Assembly: GCF_023283485.1 (NCBI RefSeq)
Contig: NZ_JAKILU010000001.1
Coordinates: 186,001-250,000 of the forward strand
Source: Shewanella glacialipiscicola
GTDB taxonomy: Bacteria; Pseudomonadota; Gammaproteobacteria; Enterobacterales; Shewanellaceae
Length of the DNA stretch: 64,000 bases
Direction of reading: 5' to 3'
Positions 26,612 to 35,405 of this stretch are shown piece after piece. The notes under the pieces were generated by a model. The model was not told the DNA's origin and made no database searches. It saw only the letters and a list, made by a program, of their open reading frames with translations. How positions within the stretch are numbered: position 1 is the stretch's first letter; each line of letters starts with the position of its first letter. The translations under genes and the position numbers were made by a program.

Positions 26612-26932
26612 TTATTTTTTCGATTTAGAAGATGCCATCAATGCCAATACTTCATCATAGGAGATGTTAAACTCCCTCGATAAGTTAATCACTTTTGTTT
26701 TGTAAGTTTGGATGTTCTCTTGCATCGCTAATTGATGTTTCTTTTCTTCAACTAAATCGTTAACCGTTTCTTGTAATATTAATAGTCGACGTAAACTGTA
26801 GTCGAGAGATTTAATATATTTTGTCATTTGTTGCTTGTTACGTGCTTGCTCAAGATCCGTTGAAACTTTCTTATCATATCCATATTCATCAAGAGCCGCG
26901 ATCGCGCTTTGTAAATCAAAATCAGTCGTCAT
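26612..26932 (-). CDS. Small hypothetical protein, coiled-coil, unknown function
   Basis: A 106-residue soluble protein that I do not recognise. The middle (about residues 30-85) is rich in Leu, Glu, Lys and Gln with heptad-like spacing (LRRLLILQETVNDLVEEKKH), so a coiled coil is likely. The C-terminus ends LALMASSKSKK after a segment with NISYDEVL. This mix loosely resembles the oligomerisation half of H-NS-like proteins without a visible DNA-binding end, but that is speculation. ATG 26932 is chosen; an in-frame ATG at 27001 would add 23 hydrophobic residues and lies almost on the predicted transcript start. It stands alone, opposite to both neighbours. Confidence 0.7.
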   Translation of the reverse strand: MTTDFDLQSAIAALDEYGYDKKVSTDLEQARNKQQMTKYIKSLDYSLRRLLILQETVNDLVEEKKHQLAMQENIQTYKTKVINLSREFNISYDEVLALMASSKSKK

Positions 26933-27013
26933 TTGGTGTTCGCTATTTAATAAAAAGGAAAAGGAATAAATGTATGAGACGGCACAGGTAGCGCTGGACA
27001 TTAACAGCTGCAG

Positions 27014-27042
27014 ATTATAATACCAACATCAATATACACCAA
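27014..27042 (-). promoter_or_regulatory. Predicted sigma-70 promoter of the small unknown gene
   Basis: On the minus strand TTGGTG (27042-27037) and a perfect TATAAT (27019-27014) are spaced by 17 bases. Transcription would start near 27007, leaving a leader of about 75 bases before ATG 26932 and arguing against the ATG at 27001. Confidence 0.55.
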
Positions 27043-27150
27043 GTCTTTACCGCTTAAAATGGAATAAAATTATGATTGGTTTTCGCTTTGAACTTGTCGA
27101 GGTCCATAATTATGCGTAGTCTAAAGTTTTAAGCACGCACGGAGAAACAA

Positions 27151-27645
27151 ATGCTTGATCTATTACCTGATTTGTTTGACCACTATCCATCTAAACTTCA
27201 ATTGTTACCATTGGCTTTTAAGCCATTTGGTGGAAAACCACTTTTTTGGGGGGAGATAGTCACAGTAAAGTGCTTTGAAGATAATTCCAAAGTAAAGGAA
27301 GTACTAGCACAAAATGGACAAGGTAAAGTGCTTGTCGTCGATGGCGGCGGCTCCTGTAGGCAAGCATTACTCGGGGACTTAATTGCCCAAAGTGCATTAG
27401 ATAATGGCTGGCAAGGCGTGATAATTAACGGTTTTGTGCGTGACGTTATGCGAATAAAGACTTTTAATTTAGGTGTTTATGCTTTAGGTGCTATCCCCAT
27501 AAAAACTGAAAAGCGAGATCAAGGGGAAATTAATGTCCCAGTAGATTTGGGCGGCGTAATGGTTAAACCGGGCATGCAACTGTATGCCGATGAAAATGGT
27601 ATTGCAGTGAGTGATGAGCTGTTGAACTTTGCATTTTTAAGCTAA
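27151..27645 (+). CDS. RraA-like protein (RNase E inhibitor family)
   Basis: A 164-residue protein of the RraA family. It keeps the FGG...G.I.TVKCFEDN and GKVLVVDGGGSCRQALLGD segments and the trimer-forming core (GVIINGFVRDV, LGVYALGAIP). RraA binds RNase E and lowers mRNA decay in E. coli; some relatives are aldolases. This copy differs clearly from E. coli RraA at both ends and is not beside menA, so it may be a second paralog. I therefore give no symbol. GGAGA at 27140-27144 precedes the ATG. The next gene, an AsmA protein, follows after 42 bases. Confidence 0.82.
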   Translation: MLDLLPDLFDHYPSKLQLLPLAFKPFGGKPLFWGEIVTVKCFEDNSKVKEVLAQNGQGKVLVVDGGGSCRQALLGDLIAQSALDNGWQGVIINGFVRDVMRIKTFNLGVYALGAIPIKTEKRDQGEINVPVDLGGVMVKPGMQLYADENGIAVSDELLNFAFLS

Positions 27646-27687
27646 GTCGTTGCAATAAATCCCCATTTTTTTGATAAGGATATTTAT

Positions 27688-29511
27688 ATGAAATTCATTA
27701 AGTGGCTTTTGACCTTAGTGGTAACACTGATTCTTTTGGTTGCTGTTTATCTCAGCGTATTTTTCGACCCTAATGACTTTAAACCTGAAATTGTCGATGC
27801 TGTGAACAAGCAAACCGGCCGTGAATTTGTCATTACCGATGATTTGTCTTGGACTTTTTTCCCCGTGATTGGCATTAACTTAGGTGGCGTTTCCCTATCC
27901 AATCCTGCAGGTTTTACCCCTAAAGCGATGTTAGAAGTGCACAAAGCGGTGGCTGAAGTGGCGCTGATGCCATTATTTAGCCAAAAAATTGAAATTGCAG
28001 AATTGAGTCTTGATGGTGCAATAATCAATTTAGTCACTCGTAAAAATGGGAGTACGAGTCTTGACGGTTTAGTGGGTGAGGAGAGTGGGCAAAAAGCACC
28101 TGTATCTACCAAACCCTCTACTAAGAGCCAGCTTTCAGACATTAATATTGGCGGTGTCTCTATTACTAACACCCAAATTAATATGATTGATGAGGTTACC
28201 AAACAAACTCAAACTTTTACGCTAGATAGCTTCACCTTGGGTGAGTTTGCCTTAGATAAATTTGCTCCTATTGCTTTTGAATTTAGTGCCACAATGCCGG
28301 ATATGACGTTGAGCAGTAAAGGTAAAGGTGAGCTCAAACTGAGCCGCGACGTTAAGCAATTGGTTATCAATGATCTTGACATTGACACTGTGATGGAAGG
28401 AGAGAGTTTTCCGAATAAGAAACTCGAAACATCGATTAACTTAGCGACTCAAATTGCACTCGATAAACAGCAACTGTCTGTTGATATTACCCAGTTAACC
28501 GCTGCAAATATTAGCGCTGTGGGGAAACTCGGCGTCAATTACGGCTCTCAAATCCCACAGATTAATGCTGATTTTCAAATTGGCGACCTCGATTTAGATG
28601 CCTTATTGCCTACAACTGAAAGTGTTGATACCACACAACAAGTACCGGCAGCGAAAGATCAGGTTGCTGCCGAACCTGATCTTTCTGCACTGAAAGGCCT
28701 TGATGCAACACTTAAATTGACGGTTAAGTCGATAAAAGTCGCTAATTTATCGACGCAGAATTGGTTAATGGATGTGAGCATCAAAAACGGTATTATTGAT
28801 TTAACTAAGCTGAACGCTGACCTATATCAAGGTAAATTGCTCCTCAATGCGCAGGTCGATGCGCGTCAAGCCGTGGCCAGCTACCAATTTGATAACAACG
28901 TAACCGGTGTGCAAATTCGTCCTTTATTAAAAGATGCTGCAGACGTCGATTTATTAGCAGGTACGGCTAATTTTAACGTCAAAGGTAAAGGAAAAAGTCT
29001 TATTCCTTTGCAGCTAAAGCAAAATCTATTAGCGAATGGGCATTTTGATATTAATGATGGTGCTTTGTATGGCGTTAATATTCCACAGATGATCCGTAGC
29101 GCACAAGCTAAGTTAAAGGGCGACTTATCTTCACAGAATAAGGAAGAACATAAGACAGACTTCTCCAGTTTAACCGGCAGTTTTGCCCTTGATAATGGCG
29201 TTGCTAATAATCCTGATCTGGCTATGTCATCACCATTACTGCGCCTTGCGGGTAAAGGTAGTGCAAACTTATTAACCGAAGCGTTAGATTATAGGCTGAC
29301 GGCAAGTTTAGTGAATAGTTTGAAAGGTCAGGGTGGTGATAAAGAAGCCCTCGCGGGGATTGATATCCCGCTTGCGATTACAGGGACTTTCCAAAAGCCA
29401 GAATACGCTTTGGATACTAAAGCCTTACTGAATAATCAGCTCAAGGAAGAAACTGAAAAAGCGAAGGAAAAATTGAAAGATTCCTTGTTGAAAAAATTAG
29501 GAGGTTTTTAA
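27688..29511 (+). CDS. AsmA family protein
   Basis: A 607-residue protein with one N-terminal transmembrane helix (about residues 4-26) and a long periplasmic domain, the AsmA/AsmA-like layout. The start after the helix, FDPNDFKPEIVDAVNKQTGR, is typical of AsmA. The second half (about 330-590) is the AsmA_2 region with the usual short beta strands and closing SLKGQ...GIDIPLAITGTF. The family belongs to the repeating beta-groove proteins, thought to help move phospholipids to the outer membrane. Its stop overlaps the next start by one base, so translation of the lipoprotein behind it is coupled. Confidence 0.9.
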   Translation: MKFIKWLLTLVVTLILLVAVYLSVFFDPNDFKPEIVDAVNKQTGREFVITDDLSWTFFPVIGINLGGVSLSNPAGFTPKAMLEVHKAVAEVALMPLFSQKIEIAELSLDGAIINLVTRKNGSTSLDGLVGEESGQKAPVSTKPSTKSQLSDINIGGVSITNTQINMIDEVTKQTQTFTLDSFTLGEFALDKFAPIAFEFSATMPDMTLSSKGKGELKLSRDVKQLVINDLDIDTVMEGESFPNKKLETSINLATQIALDKQQLSVDITQLTAANISAVGKLGVNYGSQIPQINADFQIGDLDLDALLPTTESVDTTQQVPAAKDQVAAEPDLSALKGLDATLKLTVKSIKVANLSTQNWLMDVSIKNGIIDLTKLNADLYQGKLLLNAQVDARQAVASYQFDNNVTGVQIRPLLKDAADVDLLAGTANFNVKGKGKSLIPLQLKQNLLANGHFDINDGALYGVNIPQMIRSAQAKLKGDLSSQNKEEHKTDFSSLTGSFALDNGVANNPDLAMSSPLLRLAGKGSANLLTEALDYRLTASLVNSLKGQGGDKEALAGIDIPLAITGTFQKPEYALDTKALLNNQLKEETEKAKEKLKDSLLKKLGGF

Positions 29512-30125
29512 TGGTAAGTTTGAAGCGTTACGCTTTGCTTGTGTCAGTTAGTGTGGTTGTGAGTGGACAACTTGTTGGCTGCATAGCGCCTAAAGCGTCA
29601 TCTAACAGTAAACCGACTGAGACCAAAGCCGCTACAGCAGTTAAGCCTGAAATTGTACGTGCGGCGGATTTAGCGCTCGATGTTTCTAGCCATAAAAACA
29701 TTCCAACATTAAAGGTTGAGCCTGTAACTGCTGGCGCAGCACAAGGATTACTGCGCGGAGAATTAACCTTAGCGCCTTTTGTTGATTTTGAGCATTCGGT
29801 TAAGGCAACGTTAACCATAACAAATCCACAAACCTATGCCGTTGATTTACGTTATAACACAGGAATGATGGCGGATTTATGGTTAGTGACCCAAGAGGGA
29901 AAACGCCTATGGGCTTGGTCAGAAGATATGATGTCCACGCAAGCGTTACGTGATAGCCAATTAGGTGCAGGCAAAGTTATTAGCACATCCTTTAGTATTC
30001 CACCGAAAGCGTTTGCGGGCATCCCTGCAGACGGTGCTCGTTTAGAAGCGCATTTTGCAGCTAAAGCGGTAGAGTCAAATGCAACACTAATGGCACCAGT
30101 GGTTTTACTATTAACCATGGAATAA
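29511..30125 (+). CDS. Lipoprotein with BsuPI-like domain
   Basis: A 204-residue probable lipoprotein. The signal peptide ends in QLVGC (cysteine near residue 24). The mature part contains a domain resembling the BsuPI intracellular proteinase inhibitor fold: a beta region with YNTGMMADLWLVTQEGKRLW, then WSEDMMSTQALRDSQLGAGK. This domain occurs in many exported proteins where inhibition of a protease has not been shown. A perfect AGGAGG at 29499-29504 lies 6 bases before the ATG, and the ATG shares one base with the AsmA stop. The tight coupling suggests joint function in the envelope. It ends at a bidirectional terminator. Confidence 0.8.
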   Translation: MVSLKRYALLVSVSVVVSGQLVGCIAPKASSNSKPTETKAATAVKPEIVRAADLALDVSSHKNIPTLKVEPVTAGAAQGLLRGELTLAPFVDFEHSVKATLTITNPQTYAVDLRYNTGMMADLWLVTQEGKRLWAWSEDMMSTQALRDSQLGAGKVISTSFSIPPKAFAGIPADGARLEAHFAAKAVESNATLMAPVVLLLTME

Positions 30126-30143
30126 CATGGAGTAACACATCAT

Positions 30144-30181
30144 AAAAAAGGCAGCGTTCCAATGGGTTCGCTGCCTTTTTT
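30144..30181. terminator. Bidirectional terminator between lipoprotein gene and mltD
   Basis: AAAAAAGGCAGCG (30144-30156) pairs with CGCTGCCTTTTTT (30169-30181) around a 12-base loop. T runs exist on both strands, so it can end both the plus transcript and the convergent mltD transcript. Confidence 0.9.
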
Positions 30182-30252
30182 ATATTTTAGAGCTGAATTA
30201 AACTGACGTTTAGCTGTAATGCATTATCGAGTATTAATGATTTTTTAAATGC

Positions 30253-31800
30253 TTATGCACTTAATTTACTCTCATCAACAACTAGCTTAATTACTTGCCC
30301 AGGTTGTAAATATTGTGACTGCGCGAGGCTATTCCATTCGAGTAGCTCGGCGACACTGACATTAAATTTGTTAGCAATACGAACAAGGGAATCCCCTGTT
30401 TTTACCTTGTAGCTCACTGTGCGAATTTGTGCAGTCTGCTGGCTATCTGTAGGCGTAAAAATCACCAATTTTTGGCCATTTTGTAACTTTTTTTTCTGAG
30501 CTAATTTATTCCAAGTGCTAAGTTGCTTCACTGTCACCTTGTGAGCCTCAGCGATTTCACCCAGGGTATCGCCCGATTTAACTTGATACGTTATTGAGGT
30601 TGATGTTGTTGCGTTGCGCGATTTTTTGGGCAATTGCTGTTTAGTCGATAGCGCATAGAGCTGCTTATCTTGAGCATTAACAGGAATAATTAAATGCTTA
30701 CCAGTCACGATAGTATTGCTTTTCATGCCGTTAGCGGCGCGAATCGCAGCAATAGTTGTGTGATGCTGTTTAGCAATATTGCCAATGCTATCGCCGGATT
30801 TTATCGTATAACGTAGCCAGCTAATTCTATCTTCGCTCTCTGTTTCGGCGAGCGCCTTTTTAAATTCTTCCGATTTATCAATCGGCAGCACTAAGGTGTG
30901 TGGCCCTAATGGCGATGTTGCCCAGCGGTTATAACCCGGATTGAGTTTTTGTAGCTCGAGTGTCGTCATATTGGCGAACCCTGCTGCCATTGCTAAATCA
31001 ATTTGGCTATCGATATCAACCACTTCAATGGAGGGATTATTACCAATCGGCGCTAAGCTAATCCCATATTCATCGGCATGTTTAATAACTTCGGCTAACG
31101 CCAATAATCGCGGTACGTATTGTTCAGTTTCACGGGGTAAATCTAAAGACCAAAAATCGGTTTGAAGTCCTTTTTTCTCATTATGCTTAATCGCATTGAG
31201 TACCCGTGATTCGCCCGAGTTATAGGCCGCAATGGCATAAAGCCAATTATTATTGGTTTTACTATAAAGATATTCGAGCATGTCCAATGCCGCAGTTGTT
31301 GAAGCGGGCACATCGCGGCGGCCGTCGTACCACCAGTTCATCTCTAAACCAAAATGGCTGGCCATTGGCGTTGTAAATTGCCACAACCCTGATGCCGCGC
31401 CCGTTGAAGAGGCGGAAGGATCAAAGGCACTTTCTATTATAGGTAAAAGGGCTATTTCAATAGGAAGATGACGTTTTTCAAGCTCTTCCACAATCAGGTA
31501 CATATAAGGTGCCGCACGTTCGGAGATAATCGCCAGATGCTGCGGATTTTTGATATACCAATCACGATATTGATTTACCAACTTTTGATCAGGAACCGGT
31601 AATTGCATTCCTTGACGAATGCGTTCCCACACATCGGTAATTTGCGCCGACGGAGCCTCTGTAGTGAGGTAATATTCTGGGAGTATAGTTTGGGTATTGA
31701 CGGCTTCAATTTTTGTTTGGTTAGTGTCATTGTTGTCTAAGGTTTGACAGCCTGCGAGTAGGGCAAATCCCCCTGCAATAATATAAAGTGATACTCTCAT
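30253..31800 (-). CDS. mltD: Membrane-bound lytic murein transglycosylase D with LysM repeats
   Basis: A 515-residue lipoprotein (lipobox LLAGC, cysteine at about residue 18). A family 1 lytic transglycosylase (SLT) domain spans about 95-260, with the catalytic glutamate in IIESAFDP and the SGLWQFTTPMA segment. Three C-terminal LysM peptidoglycan-binding repeats begin with YTIKSGDS, YQVKSGDT and YKVKTGDS. E. coli MltD has a similar layout with two LysM repeats. It cleaves glycan strands with formation of 1,6-anhydro ends. gloB lies upstream on the same strand about 230 bases away, the same order as in E. coli. Confidence 0.94.
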   Translation of the reverse strand: MRVSLYIIAGGFALLAGCQTLDNNDTNQTKIEAVNTQTILPEYYLTTEAPSAQITDVWERIRQGMQLPVPDQKLVNQYRDWYIKNPQHLAIISERAAPYMYLIVEELEKRHLPIEIALLPIIESAFDPSASSTGAASGLWQFTTPMASHFGLEMNWWYDGRRDVPASTTAALDMLEYLYSKTNNNWLYAIAAYNSGESRVLNAIKHNEKKGLQTDFWSLDLPRETEQYVPRLLALAEVIKHADEYGISLAPIGNNPSIEVVDIDSQIDLAMAAGFANMTTLELQKLNPGYNRWATSPLGPHTLVLPIDKSEEFKKALAETESEDRISWLRYTIKSGDSIGNIAKQHHTTIAAIRAANGMKSNTIVTGKHLIIPVNAQDKQLYALSTKQQLPKKSRNATTSTSITYQVKSGDTLGEIAEAHKVTVKQLSTWNKLAQKKKLQNGQKLVIFTPTDSQQTAQIRTVSYKVKTGDSLVRIANKFNVSVAELLEWNSLAQSQYLQPGQVIKLVVDESKLSA

Positions 31801-32031
31801 TGAAAACGGTAGTCCTCTGTTAGTGCATGGCTTTCTTTAAGGTAACATTATGTTTTTTATAAAGATAAAGACAACGCAGCGCGCAAAGTATTCACGCAAA
31901 ACGAGCCATTCTATGGGATCTTTGCGATCTTGTCCCTTAATTATCGTACATAATGTAAGGCCATTTTTGACTTACATCATCAAAAGTGCAAAAAACAGTT
32001 TAAATTTCAATCAATAATATTGCTTTTGTGA

Positions 32032-32823
32032 TCAAAAAATATCTTTCCACTGTCTGAGTAGAGTAAAACAGCTTAGTTCGTCCAAGCTTGTCTGTTTTAT
32101 TGCGTTAAAATGCTGCTTAATACTGTCTACAATGTCAGGATCGGCTGCGCGTAAAAACGGATTAATGGCACGTTCTAATGCAATGGTTGATGGGATCGTG
32201 GGCTCATCTTGATTGCGTAATTTTTTAGCTTGTTCGTTGTAGGCTTGCAACTCGATATTGTTCGGATTGACCGAGAGTGCGAATTTAAGATTAGAAAGGG
32301 TATATTCATGGGCACAATAAACCCGAGTCTTTTCTGGTAATTGGCTGAGTTGTTTGAGCGATGCAAGCATTTGCGCTGGCGTGCCTTCAAATAAACGGCC
32401 ACATCCGCCGCTAAATAAGGTATCACCACAAAATAACGAATCTTCAATAACGTAGGCGATATGTCCTGCGGTATGACCTGGCACACTGAGCACTTGCAGT
32501 GGTGCGTCAAGATAGTCAAGGGTAAGCGTGGGTTGCGTTTTAGCATCAAGTGGATGAGTCATGTCTGCAATGGCTTCATTGTTTGGGCCATAAACCGTAA
32601 GTTGATTGTCAGTATAGGCTTGAAGTTCTGCGACTCCTCCAGTGTGGTCTCTATGGTGATGCGTCAGTAAAATTCCTGCTAGCGTGAGTTGATTCGCGCT
32701 AAGGTAGTTAATCACGACCTTAGCATCACCGGGGTCGACAACATAAACTTGCGTGTGAGGTTGTTGTTGTAACACCCAGATATAATTGTCATTAAAGGCT
32801 TTGACTGCTGTTATAGTGAGCAT
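32032..32823 (-). CDS. gloB: Hydroxyacylglutathione hydrolase (glyoxalase II)
   Basis: A 263-residue metallo-beta-lactamase-fold enzyme that hydrolyses S-lactoylglutathione in methylglyoxal detoxification. The binuclear metal motif [10 protein letters not shown], the second His in [11 protein letters not shown], the Asp in [17 protein letters not shown] and the His in CAHEYT are all present. The C-terminal GloB domain (NEQAKKLR to the end) binds glutathione. The length is a few residues over E. coli GloB (251). Divergent neighbour is a yafS-like methyltransferase, the conserved gloB-yafS-rnhA-dnaQ neighbourhood. Confidence 0.95.
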   Translation of the reverse strand: MLTITAVKAFNDNYIWVLQQQPHTQVYVVDPGDAKVVINYLSANQLTLAGILLTHHHRDHTGGVAELQAYTDNQLTVYGPNNEAIADMTHPLDAKTQPTLTLDYLDAPLQVLSVPGHTAGHIAYVIEDSLFCGDTLFSGGCGRLFEGTPAQMLASLKQLSQLPEKTRVYCAHEYTLSNLKFALSVNPNNIELQAYNEQAKKLRNQDEPTIPSTIALERAINPFLRAADPDIVDSIKQHFNAIKQTSLDELSCFTLLRQWKDIF

Positions 32824-32877
32824 AGAAATACCTATGTCTGTGTTTGAGTTTGAGTTTAAAAGATAAGGATATTATCC

Positions 32878-32967
32878 ATGAGTGTATGGCTCTTGGCGAT
32901 GTTTGCGGCAGAGTGTTGTGGCAGTATGTTAGCATCGGTAGTGAATTGGATAATGGTCCCAAGCTAA
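32878..32967 (+). CDS. Possible small hydrophobic protein (29 aa)
   Basis: A short reading frame in the gap between gloB and the yafS-like gene. AAGGAT at 32865-32870 lies 7 bases before the ATG. The product reads MSVWLLAMFAAECCGS followed by another hydrophobic stretch ending WIMVPS, so almost the whole peptide could form one membrane helix. Its stop is 12 bases before the GTG of the methyltransferase and one base before that gene's GGAGG, which suggests coupling. It could be a real small membrane protein, a leader peptide or chance. Nothing in the sequence gives a function. Confidence 0.4.
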   Translation: MSVWLLAMFAAECCGSMLASVVNWIMVPS

Positions 32968-32979
32968 CGGAGGAACTCT

Positions 32980-33738
32980 GTGTCGCATTTCTGTTCTGAT
33001 CTTAAGCCCAAACAGTGGGATGACTTACCCAATGGCGCCGCGCTGCAGCAAGCTGTAGCCGAACATCTTGAAAACTGGTGGCCAAGAGTGTTTGGTTATC
33101 ATTTATTAAAGCTAGGCCCTTTGAGTGCTGCATTATCGAGTATGGCATCACCAGTTGCACATCATTTTTCGCTATCCTCATCCCAAGACGCTTCAATTAC
33201 GGGCGATTTTTGTCATTTACCGCTGCAAAATGGAGTCATTGATGCCGTTGTCATGAGCCTGTTATTGGAGTTTGAACCCGATCCTTACCGTATCCTGCGT
33301 GAAACGGACCGAGTACTCATCGCAGGAGGCTATCTTTTTATTGTTGGGTTTAATCCCTTAAGTCCACTATTTTTGGGTAAGTTATGGCCTAAATATCAGG
33401 ATTGTCTTCCTTGGAACGGTCGCTTTTTTATGCCATCACGAGTGCAAGATTGGCTAGGATTATTAGGTTATCAAGTTGTCGCAGATGAACGCTTGGTGTA
33501 TCACCCATTGATAGGTGAGTTTACCCAAGGGCGATTTTTTCAACAAAGCTTAGCCTCGTGGTTACCCAGTGCGGGTAGTTTGTATGTGATTGTGGCACGT
33601 AAACTGGAATCGCCACTTACACCTATCCGTGATAAACGCAAGATGCGACAAACCAATTGGAGTACAGCGCCAACGGCTGGATGTGCAGAGCATTTATCTG
33701 ATAATTTATCAAAGCCATTATCTGAACATACTGAATAA
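32980..33738 (+). CDS. YafS-like SAM-dependent methyltransferase
   Basis: A 252-residue protein with a class I methyltransferase core of the Methyltransf_11 type. The glycine-rich SAM loop is degenerate (LLKLGPLSAA), but the acidic segment GDFCHLPLQNGVIDAVVMSLLLEFEPDPYRILRETDRVL and GGYLFIVGFNPLS follow the usual pattern of this family. The start is GTG 32980 with GGAGG at 32969-32973. Location next to gloB and near rnhA/dnaQ matches E. coli yafS, which has no established substrate. A LysR gene comes next, 39 bases on. Confidence 0.82.
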   Translation: MSHFCSDLKPKQWDDLPNGAALQQAVAEHLENWWPRVFGYHLLKLGPLSAALSSMASPVAHHFSLSSSQDASITGDFCHLPLQNGVIDAVVMSLLLEFEPDPYRILRETDRVLIAGGYLFIVGFNPLSPLFLGKLWPKYQDCLPWNGRFFMPSRVQDWLGLLGYQVVADERLVYHPLIGEFTQGRFFQQSLASWLPSAGSLYVIVARKLESPLTPIRDKRKMRQTNWSTAPTAGCAEHLSDNLSKPLSEHTE

Positions 33739-33777
33739 CGGGCAGGCCATTTCTATTTTTAACGTGCAGGTTTTTAT

Positions 33778-34683
33778 ATGCGTATCACCCTAAGACAATT
33801 GGCTGTATTTGAGGCTGTGGCGCGCAGCGGTCAAGTCGCAAAGGCCGCAGAACAAGTAAATTTATCGCCACCAGCAACGTCAATGGCCTTGGCTGAATTA
33901 GAGAAACAGCTTAATGCTCGTTTATTTGAGCGGATTGGTAATCGATTACAACTGAACTCACAGGGTAATTTGCTGTTACCGCTGGCGACGGATTTATTGC
34001 ACCGCGTCGAACAAATTGAGCAGGCGTTTACCTACCATGGTGGCGATCTCGTTGGGCGTTTAAGTGTTAGCGCTAGTTCAACGATTGGTAATTATTTGTT
34101 GGCGAAAGCCGCGGTGGCATTTTGCCAGCAACACACTCAAACCCATGTGGATGTTGCGATAACCAATACTCAAGATGTGATCCAAGCGGTTGCGCAGTTT
34201 AGGTCTGAAATGGGCTTTATTGAGGGATATTGTACCGACAATCGTTTACATGTTGAGGCGTGGCACAAGGATAGACTGTTGGTGTTTTGTCATCCAGCGC
34301 ACCCGCTGGCAGGCAAAGTGGTTACCCCTGCGGCTGTTAAAGGACAATCTTGGGTACTGCGTGAGGAGGGTTCTGGTACTCGTGAGTATTTTGTTAATGC
34401 TGCCAATGAGTTGGATATGCGACCCGAAGCTAAGTTCTGTTTCACTACACCAGATGCGATTAAATTAGCGGTAAAACAGGGCGCTGGACTTGGGGTATTA
34501 TCAGAGCTTGCACTGGATAAAGATGTCAGTCGTAAAGAGTTAGCATTAGTAACAATAGAGGGATTAGTGCTGGAGCGGCAGTTTTATCGTATTACCCATA
34601 AAAGCCGTCAGGCAACTTCTCTTGGTCAAGCATTTGTGGCGTTTTGTGAGAACTTTTTCAATATTACCGCTGAAACTGAATAA
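33778..34683 (+). CDS. LysR family transcriptional regulator
   Basis: A 301-residue LysR-type regulator. The winged helix-turn-helix lies at about residues 2-60 (ITLRQLAVFEAVARSG, then LSPPATSMALAELEKQL), joined by a linker helix to a periplasmic-binding-protein-like effector domain (about 90-290) containing SVSASSTIGNYL and WVLREEGSGTREYF. The latter stretch resembles CysB/YeiE-type regulators that bind small anions or sulfur compounds, but the effector here is unknown. It is inserted between the methyltransferase and rnhA, which are closer together in E. coli, and may be read from the methyltransferase transcript. Confidence 0.88.
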   Translation: MRITLRQLAVFEAVARSGQVAKAAEQVNLSPPATSMALAELEKQLNARLFERIGNRLQLNSQGNLLLPLATDLLHRVEQIEQAFTYHGGDLVGRLSVSASSTIGNYLLAKAAVAFCQQHTQTHVDVAITNTQDVIQAVAQFRSEMGFIEGYCTDNRLHVEAWHKDRLLVFCHPAHPLAGKVVTPAAVKGQSWVLREEGSGTREYFVNAANELDMRPEAKFCFTTPDAIKLAVKQGAGLGVLSELALDKDVSRKELALVTIEGLVLERQFYRITHKSRQATSLGQAFVAFCENFFNITAETE

Positions 34684-34719
34684 ACGCTTTGAAATGTCCT
34701 CTTGATGATGACCATCCAT

Positions 34720-34744
34720 ACGCCCAAGTTGTTAACTTGGGCGT
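34720..34744 (+). terminator. Hairpin after the LysR gene
   Basis: Perfect 11-bp stem ACGCCCAAGTT / AACTTGGGCGT with a GTT loop, about 36 bases behind the LysR stop. No T run follows on the plus strand, so termination strength is uncertain. Confidence 0.6.
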
Positions 34745-34865
34745 GACTCAATAGCATGTATCTACTTGAGCCAACCTCATTTTTGCTGGCACAATCTATC
34801 GTAGCCACAATCGTCTAATGCAGCGACAATCGAACGCATTAAGTTTGAGTTGGATAACATTGGCG

Positions 34866-35336
34866 TTAAGGTTGGTAGCCTAAGTCCGGTTGAGTTGGCT
34901 TTGATTCTGCGGCAGTGCGAGCTAATACATCGCAGCGTTCGTTTTCGGCGTGACCTGCGTGGCCTTTCACCCATTGCCAATCTATTGTGTGCATTTGGGC
35001 CGCTTTATCTAAACGTTTCCACAGGTCAACGTTTTTAACCGGAGTACGGTTTGAGGTCATCCAACCTTTTTTCTTCCAGCCATGGATCCAGGTCATTATA
35101 CCTTGGCGCATATACTGACTATCGCTGGTGAGCACGACTTGGCAAGGCTCTTTTAAGCTTTCTAATGCAATGATAGGCGCTAATAATTCCATTCGATTAT
35201 TGGTTGTGAGTGCAAAACCGTCGGACATCTCCTTTGTATGGTCCTTATAATTCATTACAATACCATAGCCGCCAGGACCGGGATTGCCTAAGCAAGAGCC
35301 GTCGGTGAAAATGTGGATCAGTTTTAGTTCAGTCAT
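34866..35336 (-). CDS. rnhA: Ribonuclease HI
   Basis: A 156-residue RNase HI that cleaves RNA in RNA-DNA hybrids. The metal-binding acidic residues are Asp12 ([15 protein letters not shown]), Glu50 (NNRMELL) and Asp72 (TSDSQY), with His/Asp near [11 protein letters not shown]. The basic handle region [12 protein letters not shown] is present. The length equals E. coli RnhA to within one residue. ATG 35336 is preferred over the TTG directly before it. It is divergent from dnaQ with only 69 bases between starts, as in E. coli. Confidence 0.96.
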   Translation of the reverse strand: MTELKLIHIFTDGSCLGNPGPGGYGIVMNYKDHTKEMSDGFALTTNNRMELLAPIIALESLKEPCQVVLTSDSQYMRQGIMTWIHGWKKKGWMTSNRTPVKNVDLWKRLDKAAQMHTIDWQWVKGHAGHAENERCDVLARTAAESKPTQPDLGYQP

Positions 35337-35405
35337 CAAATTGTTACCATCGCCGGGAATTTCGGCCGAGTATAACCAAGAATTGTCATAAGAAGCGCAT
35401 AAAAA

